A stretch of DNA of 64,000 nucleotides from Curtobacterium sp. MCSS17_008 (GTDB lineage: Bacteria; Actinomycetota; Actinomycetes; Actinomycetales; Microbacteriaceae). The stretch spans positions 1 to 64,000 of the forward strand of contig NZ_QKSM01000002.1 in the NCBI RefSeq assembly GCF_003234185.1, in the 5' to 3' direction. The position numbers and the translations under genes were made by a program. The notes below the pieces were generated by a model. It was not told the DNA's origin, made no database searches, and saw nothing but the letters and a program-made list of their open reading frames with translations. Positions 8,356-17,151 of this stretch are shown here, piece after piece; within the stretch, counting starts at the first letter, position 1, and the number at the start of each line of letters is the position of its first letter.

Positions 8356-9314
8356 CAGAGCGCTGCCTTCCCGCGGGTCGCCCGCAGCTGGATCACGGCG
8401 ATCACGACGGCGATCACGAAGAAGATCGTCGCGTTCGCCATCTGGTAGGCGTAGTCGCCGCCGTTGAAGCCCTTGAAGATCGACATCGCCACGCTGGTGG
8501 TCGAGGTACCGGGGCCGCCGTCGGTCAGGCCGACGATGATGTCGTACGAGTTCAGGAAGTTCTTGAACCCGATGACCAGGTTGATGAGGATGTACCCCGC
8601 GGTGAGGGGTGCCGTGATCGAGACCAGCTGCCGCCACGAGCTGGCACCGTCGAGGGCTGCGGCCTCGTACACCTCGCCGGGGATCGACAGGACGCCCGCG
8701 ATGTAGATGAGGAGCGTCGACGGGATCGCCTGCCAGGCCGTCACGATGACGATGGCGACCCACGCCAGGTCCGGGTCCGCCAGGATGCTCTGTTCGAGCG
8801 GGGCGAACCCGACCGCGGACGCGAGCGCCGGCAGGCTGTTCGCGAAGAGGAACGAGAACACGTACGCGATGACGATGCCGGAGATGACCATCGGCAGCAC
8901 GAACACCGCGCGGAGTGCGATCTTGCCGCGGATCTTCGACGTCAACGCGATCGCCAGCAGGAACGCGATCGCGTTCACGACGAGCACGGTCACGAGCGAG
9001 AACCCGATGGTGAACAGGTACGCCTGCAGGATCGCGGGGTCGGAGAACACGGCGACGTAGTTCGTCAGACCGGTGAACCGGAACTCGCCGAACCCGACGG
9101 AGTTCGTGAAGCTCAGCACGATGCCCATCACCGCCGGGAGCGTGATGGCGAGCGTGAAGAGCACGAGCGTGGGGACGAGGAACACGAGGAACAGCGGGTC
9201 GACCGGCCTGCGGCGCGCTCGTGCGCCGTTCCGTCCGGTCTGGAGGCGCGGTGCGGCTCCGCCCCGTCGGCGCCGGTCCGCCGTCGTGATCGACTCGGTG
9301 GTCGTGGTGGCCAT
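8355..9314 (-). CDS. Carbohydrate ABC transporter permease, MalF type
   Basis: A 319-residue permease with a basic, disordered N-terminus (residues 1-37, Arg-rich) and six transmembrane segments. The EAA loop is EVYEAAALDGASSWRQLVSITAPL (about residues 224-247). The C-terminal region includes the conserved LTDGGPGTSTTSVAM stretch of CUT1 permeases. It starts 11 nt after the binding-protein stop, and a GGAGACC ribosome site sits before the ATG at 9314, so the genes are one transcript. Confidence 0.9.
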   Translation of the reverse strand: MATTTTESITTADRRRRGGAAPRLQTGRNGARARRRPVDPLFLVFLVPTLVLFTLAITLPAVMGIVLSFTNSVGFGEFRFTGLTNYVAVFSDPAILQAYLFTIGFSLVTVLVVNAIAFLLAIALTSKIRGKIALRAVFVLPMVISGIVIAYVFSFLFANSLPALASAVGFAPLEQSILADPDLAWVAIVIVTAWQAIPSTLLIYIAGVLSIPGEVYEAAALDGASSWRQLVSITAPLTAGYILINLVIGFKNFLNSYDIIVGLTDGGPGTSTTSVAMSIFKGFNGGDYAYQMANATIFFVIAVVIAVIQLRATRGKAAL

Positions 9315-9325
9315 GCGTGGTCTCC

Positions 9326-10624
9326 TTACGCGGCCGAGCGGAGCGCGAGACGCGCCCAGTCGGCGTCGAGGGTGCGGAGCTGTCGCTGCGGGTCGCCACC
9401 GAAGGCGATCGACTGTGCGTAGTTCGCGACGGGGATCTCGGCGGGGATGAGCTGTGAAGCGCCGAGGAAGAAGGCGGCGTCGTCGTAGTACGACTGCATG
9501 CCGGCGAGGGCTGGGTTCGACGCCGGGGGAGCGTCCCGCCGGACGCCGAACCCGTTGTTGTCCGCGTTGTACCGGTCGTTGACGGCGGGGCTCATGAGGA
9601 ACGACAGGAACTCGCGCGCGGCCTCCTGCTTGCGGGACGCCTCCGGGATCCACAGCGCCAGGTCGACGTTGACGCGCACCTTGCGGTCCGCCGGGTCGTC
9701 GGTGACGGGGAGCGGGAACGTCCCGAGGTCCATGTCGGGGTTCGTCTTCGCGATCTCGCCGAGCGCCCACGGCCCCTGCAGGTACATGGCCGCCTGCCCC
9801 TTCGCGAACGCCGTGTTCCCGTCGCCGTACCCCCGGCTCGCCGCGCCCGCCTGGTGCCACTCCAGGAGCTGGGTCATGCGCTCCATCGGCGCGGCGAACG
9901 CCTTCGTGAACGACGGCGCCGAGCCCGTGCCGACCGAGGTCCCGGCCCGCTGCAGCGCGGCGAAGGTGGACGGGACGTCCACCATGCCCCCGATCGAGTA
10001 GTCGAACATGCCCTGGGCGATGGTCCAGTTGTCCTTGAACGTGCCGTAGATCGGGGCGATCCCGGCTCGCACCAGTCGCTCGCAGACGTCCGCGAACTCG
10101 CTCCAGGTCGTCGGGACGTCGAGTCCCTGCTCGGCGAAGCGGCGCTTGTCGTAGATGACCGACGCCGCGGTCACCGAGTAGGGCAGTGCGCTCCTCCGGC
10201 CCGGGTAGTCCGCGGTCTGCTCGAGGAGCGGCCACAGGTCCGGGTTGATCGTCGCGGCCTGCGGGAGGTCCGACAGGTCGGTGAGGGCGCCGTGCTCGAC
10301 GAACGGTGCGACCGAGAAGTTGTAGTTCCAGCACCCGAGGTCCGGTGGTCGGTTCCGGACGAAGTTCGCGGACATGCTCGACGTCGAGTCCCGGACGACC
10401 CGGATCGTCGACTGGCTGTCGTGGAACCTCGCGATGACGTCGTCGAAGTACCCGATGACCTCGGGCTTCGACACGTAGAAGGTGATGGTCTCGGGTCGGC
10501 TGCTCGATCCTCCGAGCGGAGCGCACCCGGCGAGTGCCAGGCCCGCCCCGATGCCGCCCGCACCGAGCAGGAACCCGCGGCGGGTGACCCCGGCCGTGCC
10601 CCTGGTGGTGGCGTGTGCTTGCAC
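9326..10624 (-). CDS. Carbohydrate ABC transporter substrate-binding lipoprotein, Tat-type signal
   Basis: A 432-residue extracellular solute-binding protein (family 1). The signal peptide has a twin-arginine motif TRRGFLLG followed by a hydrophobic run and a lipobox LAGC (Cys34), so it is probably exported folded and lipid-anchored. The mature region shows the family pattern YVSKPEVIGYFDDVIARFH at its start and AMYLQGPWALGEI further on. It delivers sugar to the two permeases downstream. It is first in the operon and divergent from the ROK regulator across 134 bp. The sugar is unknown; the GH13 partner suggests an alpha-glucoside. Confidence 0.9.
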   Translation of the reverse strand: MQAHATTRGTAGVTRRGFLLGAGGIGAGLALAGCAPLGGSSSRPETITFYVSKPEVIGYFDDVIARFHDSQSTIRVVRDSTSSMSANFVRNRPPDLGCWNYNFSVAPFVEHGALTDLSDLPQAATINPDLWPLLEQTADYPGRRSALPYSVTAASVIYDKRRFAEQGLDVPTTWSEFADVCERLVRAGIAPIYGTFKDNWTIAQGMFDYSIGGMVDVPSTFAALQRAGTSVGTGSAPSFTKAFAAPMERMTQLLEWHQAGAASRGYGDGNTAFAKGQAAMYLQGPWALGEIAKTNPDMDLGTFPLPVTDDPADRKVRVNVDLALWIPEASRKQEAAREFLSFLMSPAVNDRYNADNNGFGVRRDAPPASNPALAGMQSYYDDAAFFLGASQLIPAEIPVANYAQSIAFGGDPQRQLRTLDADWARLALRSAA

Positions 10625-10702
10625 GTCGTCTCCGTCCGTCCGGACCCGGCGTCCCTGCCGTTCCGGTCCTCGTGCCGACGTCGGTGTCGGCTCGCGGGAC
10701 TA

Positions 10703-10730
10703 AATCTACCCAGAAAATCTAATCACGCAA
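10703..10730 (-). promoter_or_regulatory. Candidate promoter of the sugar operon with repeated AAATCTA
   Basis: On the minus strand TTGCGT (10730-10725) and TAGATT (10708-10703) are separated by 16 nt, a plausible -35/-10 pair. The region is unusually AT-rich for the window and holds AAATCTA twice (10702-10708 and 10715-10721, 13 bp apart), a candidate operator for the divergent ROK protein. Confidence 0.45.
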
Positions 10731-10746
10731 GCAACTGGTCCCACGG

Positions 10747-10752
10747 TAGGGT
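10747..10752 (+). promoter_or_regulatory. -10 box, leaderless promoter of the ROK gene
   Basis: TAGGGT lies 6 nt before the ATG at 10759, with no ribosome site between. Confidence 0.5.
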
Positions 10753-10758
10753 CGGCGC

Positions 10759-11952
10759 ATGCCACAGCGCCGTGAGACGACCCGCGTGACCAGCGCCGAG
10801 ACGGTCCTGGCCTACGCGTTCGACGCCGCGGCCTTCACCGCGTCCGAGGCGATCGACGCCACCGGCCTCACCCGGTCGACCGTCCTGGCCGCGTGCACGG
10901 AGCTCGTCCGACTGGGGTGGCTGCGTGACCTCGACGACGCCCGGGCTGCGGGGGAGTACCGGAAGGGTCGGCCGGCCAGACGCTACGAGCTCGACGCGGA
11001 CGCCGGGGTCGTCGTCGGCGTCGACGCCGGGCAGCACCGGGTCACGGCGCTCGTCGCCGACCTGCGGGGTGCGGTGCTCGCCCGGACCGAGGGCGCCCTC
11101 GGCGAGTCCGGGCTCGAGGTGCCCGTGCGGCTCGCGGTCACCGAGGACACCGTCGCGTCGGCGCTCGCCGCGGCCGGCGTCGAGCCCGTCCGGGTGCTCG
11201 TCACGGTCGTCGGCATCCCCGCCCCCGTCGACGCGACGGGCGCGTCACCCGACGACGGCGGGTTCTGGAACAGCATGAACCCCGGCTTCGCGGGCGTCGT
11301 GCCGCACGGCGTCGTCGTGGTGGAGAACGACGCGAACGCCGCCGCCCTGGCGGAGCGACCCTCGTCGGGCGATGCGTCCTTCGCCGCACTGCTCTCCGGC
11401 GAGCGCTTCGGAGCCGGGCTCGTCGTCGACGGCGCGCTGCTCCGCGGTGCCCGCGGTGGCGCGGGGGAGCTCCGCGTGCTCGACCTCGTCGACGGGGTGT
11501 CCTCGTCCGACGGCATCGGGCGGACGGCGCGGACCCTCGTGCGTGCTGCACGGGCCGAGGGGCTGGTGGACGACGGGTCACTGCTCGGCGGGGACGAGGA
11601 ACCCGGAGCGGCCGAGGTGTTCGCCGCTGCCGCGCTGCGGGATCCGGTCGCACTCGAGGTCGTCGACCGGCTCGGCGACCGGCTCGCCCGTGTCTGCGTC
11701 CTGCTCGCGAGCCTGCTCGACATCGACCGGGTCGTCGTGGCCGGGGCGATCGCCGACGCGGCCGAGCCCGTGATCGACCGCGCCCGCGAACACCTGGCCG
11801 CGTGGGAGTACGACCCGACGCCCGAGGTCGTGGCGTCGCGCCTCGGTGGAGACGTCGTCGTGCTCGGTGCCGTCGCCCGCGCCCTCGACACCGTGCACGC
11901 CGACCCGCTGGCGTTCCCGCTGCCCGCGGCCCAGGGTGTCGTCACCGCCTGA
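10759..11952 (+). CDS. ROK-family transcriptional regulator
   Basis: A 397-residue protein with an N-terminal winged helix-turn-helix (about residues 12-75; FTASEAIDATGLTRSTVLAACTELVRLGWL) and a ROK/actin-like ATPase domain from about residue 80 (VVVGVDAG). The sugar-binding motif VENDANAAALAE is present (about residue 190). The zinc motif CxCGxxGC of sugar-kinase ROK proteins is absent, so it is more likely a sensor than a kinase. It is divergent from the sugar-uptake and glucosidase operon and is the obvious candidate for its repressor. Its own promoter is predicted leaderless. Confidence 0.85.
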   Translation: MPQRRETTRVTSAETVLAYAFDAAAFTASEAIDATGLTRSTVLAACTELVRLGWLRDLDDARAAGEYRKGRPARRYELDADAGVVVGVDAGQHRVTALVADLRGAVLARTEGALGESGLEVPVRLAVTEDTVASALAAAGVEPVRVLVTVVGIPAPVDATGASPDDGGFWNSMNPGFAGVVPHGVVVVENDANAAALAERPSSGDASFAALLSGERFGAGLVVDGALLRGARGGAGELRVLDLVDGVSSSDGIGRTARTLVRAARAEGLVDDGSLLGGDEEPGAAEVFAAAALRDPVALEVVDRLGDRLARVCVLLASLLDIDRVVVAGAIADAAEPVIDRAREHLAAWEYDPTPEVVASRLGGDVVVLGAVARALDTVHADPLAFPLPAAQGVVTA

Positions 11953-12080
11953 ACGGTGGCGCGGACCCACCTCGAACGCGTGCCGCCCGCCGCGGCCGTC
12001 GCACACGTCGACGGTCACGATCCGGTTCCGGTCCTGCGCTCGTCCGGGCGCGACCGGGGCCGCGGCTCCAGACTGGCTCC

Positions 12081-12515
12081 GTGGCGCTCCGTCCCCTCCT
12101 TGCTCCCGCGCTCCTCGGCGTCCTCGCGGTCCTGCTCACCGGATGTGTCGCCGTCGGACCCCAGCAGGGGTACCTCACACTGACCGGCAGCGACGCCGTG
12201 GCGCTCCCGCCGTGCGGGTCCCCGGACCCGGTGCCCGTGGCCGCGCTCGCGACGGACGTCCCTGCGGAGTGCGAGCCTGCCGGGCAGGCGCTCGTCTTCC
12301 CGGGAGGTGAGCAGGTGCAGCTCCCGGCCGAGACGATCGGCACGGGGGCGCAGGTCTCTGCCTCGGGTGTCGTGCGCTCCTACGTCGGTGTCGGCCGGTA
12401 CGGCATCGTCGCGGCCGAGTCCGGCTCCGGCTGCTCCGAGGTCCGGGAGTGGGGCACGGCCGAGGGGCTCCGCCGCGTGCACGCCGCGTTCGGCCCCGAG
12501 TGGATGTGCGGCTGA
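12081..12515 (+). CDS. Small predicted lipoprotein, function unknown
   Basis: A 144-residue secreted protein. The signal peptide LLAPALLGVLAVLLTGC ends in a clear lipobox with Cys22. The mature part has four further cysteines (PPCGSPDPV, PAECEPAG, GCSEV and the final MCG), so two disulphides are possible. No domain is recognised. The GTG at 12081 immediately precedes the signal peptide; longer in-frame forms starting at 11802 would overlap the ROK gene and are not credible. The neighbours give no functional hint. Confidence 0.6.
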   Translation: MALRPLLAPALLGVLAVLLTGCVAVGPQQGYLTLTGSDAVALPPCGSPDPVPVAALATDVPAECEPAGQALVFPGGEQVQLPAETIGTGAQVSASGVVRSYVGVGRYGIVAAESGSGCSEVREWGTAEGLRRVHAAFGPEWMCG

Positions 12516-12629
12516 CGTCCGACCGGCAGGTCGAGACGACCGGCACCGTCCGCGGTTCCCGCCCGGTCTGCCGATCGACTAGAATGTCAGGCCTCACGTG
12601 TTCCGCCGCGTTCAGGAGGGGAAGGGTTC

Positions 12630-14078
12630 GTGCGTCGCCGGGATCGGTCAGGGGTGCTCGGGGTGTCCGCCGTCTTCGTGGCGTGTGGTGTCGCGCAGGC
12701 ATCGTGGGCGGTGCAGCTGCCCTGGTTCCGCGCGGTGCTCGCGCTGTCCGACGGTGACACCGGACTGCTCACCGCGGCGCTGAGCGCTTCGTGCTGCGCG
12801 GGACTCGCCGTCGGCTCGTGCGCCCTGCGACGCGTCCTCGCCCCGCGGGTGCTCTCGTTCGCAGCCGTCGCGATCGTCGTCGGAGCCGTCCTGCTGCAGG
12901 CGGTGCCGGCCACCCGCTCCCTCCCCGTGCTCACCACGGCGCTCGCGGTCCTGGGACTCGGCATCGGGACCGCGGACGTCGCGGCGAACGTCCTCGGCGG
13001 TTCCGTCGAGCAGCGGACCGGGCGGGTGCTCCTGCCCGTGCTGCACGCCGGGTACAGCGCCGGGCTCGTCACGGGGGCCGTGCTCGGGCTGCTCGCCGGC
13101 GAGGGCACGCCGTCGGTCGGTGCCGTGCCGCTCGGGTTGTGCGTGGCCTCGGCACTCACCGGGCTGGTGGCGCTGCGGGTGGCGGAGGGGCGCGCGGACG
13201 GTAGCCGCAGCGAGCCGACGCCGACCGCCCGGGGGGCCGGTGTGCCGGTGGGCCGTCGGTCCGCGTGGCACGCGGTGGTGCCCCTCGGGGTGGTGCTCGC
13301 GCTCGCAGCGGCCGTCGAGGGCATCGGCGACACGTGGGTGCCGGTCCTCGCAGCTGACCGGACCGCCGGCCCCGTCGGCCCGTCGCCCGCCCTGGTCTAC
13401 CTCGCCTTCACCGCTGCGGTGCTGGTCAGCCGCCTCGTCGTGCACCTCGCCGGCAGGCGGTGGCCCCGGCTCGTCCTGCTCCGCGCTGCGCTGCTGGTCG
13501 GCGGCTCCGGGCTGGTCCTCGTCGTGGTCGACGGGGCGGCACTGCCCGTCGCCGTCGCGCTCTGGGGTGCGGGGACCGGCGTCGCCTTCCCGCTCCTGGT
13601 GTCCGAGGCCGCCGCGCGCGGTGCCGCGTCGCCGCGGGTCGTCCCCGCGGTGACGGCCGCCGGGTACGCCGGGTTCCTCCTCGGCCCGGCAGGGGTCGGA
13701 CTGCTCTCGCAGTCGACCGGACACGGCGTGATCCCCGTGCTCAGCGTCGTGCTGCTCCTCGCCGCGCTCCTCGTGGCCGTGGCGGTCCTCCGGCCGGGGT
13801 CGTCGGTGTCGGTCGCTCCGCTCCCCGTGTCGACTGCTCCGCATCCGTCGGCCGCCGACCCCGAGCGTCGGAGCGACCACGTCTCCCGGCTCGCCGCGTC
13901 GTCGCTCCGCCGCTGGAGCGCCCGCCGACGGGTCCGTGCGACGCGGCCCGGCCTCGCTGCGACCTCCACGCACCCGACCCCGACGGTGGGCACGCATCCG
14001 ACGACGGGCGACGTGCGCGTCCCGGGAGGATCGCGAGGAGGCCCCCGGCGGCGTCGGTCAGACCGTCCACCGAGGTGA
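12630..14078 (+). CDS. MFS transporter with a long basic C-terminal tail
   Basis: A 482-residue major facilitator protein. Twelve hydrophobic segments occupy residues ~10-390 with a charged central loop near 190-215; the N-terminal pattern (QLPWFRAVLALSDGDTGLL) resembles the YbjJ/fucose-permease-like group. Substrate unknown. The GTG start at 12630 has an AGGAGGGG ribosome site and a TAGAAT -10 box at 12581. After the last helix, about 90 residues are Arg/Ser/Pro-rich and not membrane-like, which is unusual for the family and may come from a frameshift near 13800 or relaxed selection. Confidence 0.75.
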   Translation: MRRRDRSGVLGVSAVFVACGVAQASWAVQLPWFRAVLALSDGDTGLLTAALSASCCAGLAVGSCALRRVLAPRVLSFAAVAIVVGAVLLQAVPATRSLPVLTTALAVLGLGIGTADVAANVLGGSVEQRTGRVLLPVLHAGYSAGLVTGAVLGLLAGEGTPSVGAVPLGLCVASALTGLVALRVAEGRADGSRSEPTPTARGAGVPVGRRSAWHAVVPLGVVLALAAAVEGIGDTWVPVLAADRTAGPVGPSPALVYLAFTAAVLVSRLVVHLAGRRWPRLVLLRAALLVGGSGLVLVVVDGAALPVAVALWGAGTGVAFPLLVSEAAARGAASPRVVPAVTAAGYAGFLLGPAGVGLLSQSTGHGVIPVLSVVLLLAALLVAVAVLRPGSSVSVAPLPVSTAPHPSAADPERRSDHVSRLAASSLRRWSARRRVRATRPGLAATSTHPTPTVGTHPTTGDVRVPGGSRGGPRRRRSDRPPR

Positions 14079-14174
14079 CACACCGTGGGGCGACCGGTGA
14101 CGTGCCCGCCGGGTCCGTGACCGGTCCTGTCGGCACCCCGGCCACCGTGTCGGCCAGCGTCCGTGCGGTGGGTC

Positions 14175-14411
14175 TCAGCGGATCACCACGGGAACGTCCG
14201 CACCCGAGCCGTCGCCGTCGTGCGAGTGCACGCCGAGCACCGCATCGCCCCGTGGCAGGTCCGCAGGCAGGGCGAAGCGACCGGTGACCGTGAGCGACGG
14301 GCCCTCGGGTGTCGGTCGGCCGAGCAGCACGCTGCGGTCCGTCGTTGCCGGGGTGATCGTCACGGTCACGTCCTCGGAGGCGCGGGGAGGCTCCCACCCG
14401 TGTCCTCGCAC
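14175..14411 (-). CDS. Possible small hypothetical protein
   Basis: A 78-codon reading frame with a plausible beta-rich sequence (SLTVTGRFALPADLPRGDAVLGVHSHDGDGSGADVPVVIR at its end). It lies just after the M20 peptidase gene on the same strand. GTG starts at 14411 or 14369 are both possible; neither has a ribosome site or clear -10 box. It could be a real small protein or a chance frame in GC-rich DNA. No family recognised. Confidence 0.3.
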   Translation of the reverse strand: MRGHGWEPPRASEDVTVTITPATTDRSVLLGRPTPEGPSLTVTGRFALPADLPRGDAVLGVHSHDGDGSGADVPVVIR

Positions 14412-14496
14412 GTCTGGTACAGCCAGTCTGCCCGTCGTCTCGATCCGGTGACGATCCTCCCCGGGACGCCGGAGGTCATCACCACCGCCGGAGCCG

Positions 14497-15891
14497 TCAG
14501 GAGGACGACGACGGGAGCTCGTCCCACAGGTGCGCGATGGACGCGGCGCCGTCCAGCAGCGTGTGGACGTCGACGCTCTCGTCACTCGCGTGCCAGTGGT
14601 CCTCGGGGAGGCCGGTGCCGATGAACAGGACCGGCGCGTCGAAGACCCGGCCGAGCAGCTCGGCGGGTCCACCGCCCGCGTTCCCCATGCGACCGGCCGG
14701 CCGGCGCCCGTGTCCCGCCTCCAGGGCCCGGACGAGCGCGTCGAGCGCCGGACCGTCCGGTGTGACGTACGGGTCCTGCCCCGTCTCCTCCGGGATCGAC
14801 AGCTCGTGGGTGAAGCCGTCCGGCAGCCGGTCGGTGACGAACGAGCGCAGCTGCTCGGCGATGGTCGCCACTCGCTGGTGCGGGACCGTCCGGATGCTGA
14901 TCGTCGCCGTCGCCTCACGGGGGACGACGGCTCGGGGGAACCCCGTGGGGTCGCCGGCCAGGAGCGTCAACACCTCGATCGTCGGGCGGGCCCAGAGCCG
15001 TTCCTCGACGGTGTGGCCCGGCTCGCCGACGATGCTCCGGGTCTCGGTGCGGTCCGTCCACACGTCGCTGTCGAACCGCAGGTCCGCCAGCTGCTGCCGA
15101 CGCTCGTGGGTGATCTCGTCGACGTCGTCGAGGAAGCCCGGCACGACGATCCGTCCGTCCGGGTCGTGCATCGCGGCGAGCACCGCGACGAGGGCGTGCG
15201 CAGGGTTGGGGGCCGAACCGGAGACGGCACCGCTGTGCACGTCGCGGGCAGGTCCGGTGACGGTGAGGGTCGCACCCGTGATCCCGCGCATCGAGGTCAC
15301 GACGGCTGGATCGCCGACCTTCCACTGCAGGGTGTCGGAGAACACGACCACGTCGCACGCCAGCCGGTCGCGCTCGGCGTCCAGGAGCGCCGCGAGGTGC
15401 GCCGACCCGAGTTCCTCCTCACCCTCGACGAGGTACTTGAGGTTGACGGCCGGACCCGCGTCGCCACGTCGCTCGAGGTGTGCGCGGAGCCCCCACAGGT
15501 GCGCGACGACCTGGCCCTTCGCGTCGGACGCACCGCGGCCGTACAGGCGCCCGTCGCGCCGCACCGGTCGGAACGGCTCGGTCTCCGCCCACTCCTCGGG
15601 CTTCGCGTGCCGGACGTCGTGGTGGCTGTAGACCAGGACCGTCGGGCGCGACGGGTCCGTCTCCGTGCAGCCGAACACCGCGGGCGCCGGGCCCGCGCGC
15701 AGGATCGCCGTCTCCAGTCCGACCTCCCGCATCGCGCCGGCGAGCCACCGGGCGGACCGTTCGACGTCGGGCTGTCGGTCGGGTTGCGAAGCCACCGACG
15801 GGATCTCGACCCACTCCGCCAGCTGGTCGACGACCTCGTCGCGGTGGTGCTCGAGGAAGCGCCGGATCCGCTCGCCGTCGTCGGTGCTCAC
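14497..15891 (-). CDS. M20-family dipeptidase/peptidase
   Basis: A 464-residue zinc peptidase. Metal ligands are seen in SHHDVR (about residue 92), GASDAKGQ (bridging Asp) and the catalytic pair in EGEEELGS; a late histidine ligand fits the HWHASDESVDVH region. The inserted lid/dimerisation domain (about 190-350) gives the length usual for the CNDP/DapE-like dipeptidase branch. It removes residues from short peptides in the cytoplasm; substrate unknown. The GTG at 15891 overlaps the stop of the GCS2 ligase gene (GTGA), so the two are co-translated. Confidence 0.85.
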   Translation of the reverse strand: MSTDDGERIRRFLEHHRDEVVDQLAEWVEIPSVASQPDRQPDVERSARWLAGAMREVGLETAILRAGPAPAVFGCTETDPSRPTVLVYSHHDVRHAKPEEWAETEPFRPVRRDGRLYGRGASDAKGQVVAHLWGLRAHLERRGDAGPAVNLKYLVEGEEELGSAHLAALLDAERDRLACDVVVFSDTLQWKVGDPAVVTSMRGITGATLTVTGPARDVHSGAVSGSAPNPAHALVAVLAAMHDPDGRIVVPGFLDDVDEITHERRQQLADLRFDSDVWTDRTETRSIVGEPGHTVEERLWARPTIEVLTLLAGDPTGFPRAVVPREATATISIRTVPHQRVATIAEQLRSFVTDRLPDGFTHELSIPEETGQDPYVTPDGPALDALVRALEAGHGRRPAGRMGNAGGGPAELLGRVFDAPVLFIGTGLPEDHWHASDESVDVHTLLDGAASIAHLWDELPSSSS

Positions 15892-17033
15892 GCGCCCACC
15901 GTCGGGGCGGTCGTGCCGGTCGTCACGTCGGTCGTCACGCCGGTCGTCGCGCCGATCGTCACGTCGCTCGCCGCGAGGGCGACGGCGGCAACGTCGGCGG
16001 TGGCCGCGTGGAACGCGCGTTGGCGGGCCGCACCCGTCCCGAACCGGAACAGGTCCGCGGTCCCGCGTTCGACGAGCTGGTCGTCCCCGTTCGCCACGAG
16101 GGCGGGCAGGACCTTGGCGAGCAGCATCGCGACGACCTCGGCGGCCGGTGCCGGTGTACCGGTGGTCGGGTCGACGAGCGTCCCGCCCAGCCCGCCGAGC
16201 GCCGCGCACCAGTTGGCCAGGCGCAGCGCGCAGACCGAGGCCTGCGGTGCCGTGCCGCCGTTGCGCCACTCCTCGGCCGCCGTGTCGACCAGCGCCCGCG
16301 CGAGCCCCGCGACGGTGGCGGTGGTCCCGGCGTCGAGGGGGACGTCGGCGACCCGGATCTCGATCGTGGGGTGCCGGTGCGACAGCCGGGCGTCGAAGTA
16401 GAGCATGCCCGGGTCGAGCAGCGTCCCGGTGCCGAGCAGTGCGTCGACCACGCTCCGGTACCGCGCCGCCGAACCGTAGAGCTCCATCGGTCCGGAGGAC
16501 GGCCACTGGCTCCACGACACCGAGCGCCAGCTCGCGTGGCCCGTGTCGACCCCGTCGTGCAACGGCGAGTTGGCCGTCATCGCGAGCAGGACGGGCGTCC
16601 ACGTGCGGATGCGGTCGAGGACGGCGACGCCCTCCTCCGGTGACGAGACGGCGACGTGCACGTGCAGTCCGCACGAGAGGACGCGGCGCGGCAGGCTGCC
16701 GTACCGCTCGATCATCGCCCGGTAGCGCGGGTCGTCGGTCGGGTGCGGGACCGCCGCCGTCGGTGACGTCGCGAGCGCGGCGGCACGGGCCCCGAACCCC
16801 CGTGCCAGACGGTCCGCCAGCGTCCGGTTCGCGGTCACCTCCTCGCCGAGCGCGGTGAGGGACCGGTGCGGGCGGGTGATGACCTCGAGCATCTCGCGGT
16901 GCAGCTCCCCGGTCAGCGGCCCGGCGTCACCGGCCGTTGCAGCACGGGCGAGCAGACGCCCCGCCACGGGGACCGGCGCACCGGTCCGCCCGTCGATCAG
17001 GAGCAGTTCTTCCTCGACGCCCACGGTCCTCAT
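15888..17033 (-). CDS. Carboxylate-amine ligase of the GCS2 family (YbdK-like)
   Basis: A 381-residue enzyme of the glutamate-cysteine ligase family 2. Family marks: VGVEEELLLID at the N-terminus, GLHVHVAVSS (about residue 122) and TIEIRVADVPL (about residue 225). The family joins the gamma-carboxyl of glutamate to an amine with ATP; YbdK proteins have weak glutamate-cysteine ligase activity and the true amine is usually unknown. The pairing with an M20 peptidase suggests making and cleaving a gamma-glutamyl or peptide-like compound (inference). The C-terminal ~25 residues are a degenerate Thr/Val repeat encoded by a 12-bp DNA repeat. Confidence 0.82.
   Translation of the reverse strand: MRTVGVEEELLLIDGRTGAPVPVAGRLLARAATAGDAGPLTGELHREMLEVITRPHRSLTALGEEVTANRTLADRLARGFGARAAALATSPTAAVPHPTDDPRYRAMIERYGSLPRRVLSCGLHVHVAVSSPEEGVAVLDRIRTWTPVLLAMTANSPLHDGVDTGHASWRSVSWSQWPSSGPMELYGSAARYRSVVDALLGTGTLLDPGMLYFDARLSHRHPTIEIRVADVPLDAGTTATVAGLARALVDTAAEEWRNGGTAPQASVCALRLANWCAALGGLGGTLVDPTTGTPAPAAEVVAMLLAKVLPALVANGDDQLVERGTADLFRFGTGAARQRAFHAATADVAAVALAASDVTIGATTGVTTDVTTGTTAPTVGA
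15909..15967. repeat. Degenerate 12-bp tandem repeat at a gene end
   Basis: Four to five copies of a GGTCGTCACGTC-like 12-mer lie inside the 3' end of the GCS2 gene, giving the Thr/Val-rich tail of that protein. It is a candidate variable-number repeat. Confidence 0.55.
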
Positions 17034-17151
17034 GGGTCCAGTTGAGTCCGTCCGGCGTTGTTCGGCGCACAGGGTGCCACTTCACGCGGATCGGGCATCC
17101 GCCTTGCGCGGGGACGGCGTGCGCGGACCTCGTCGTCGGCCGCGGGGCGGT

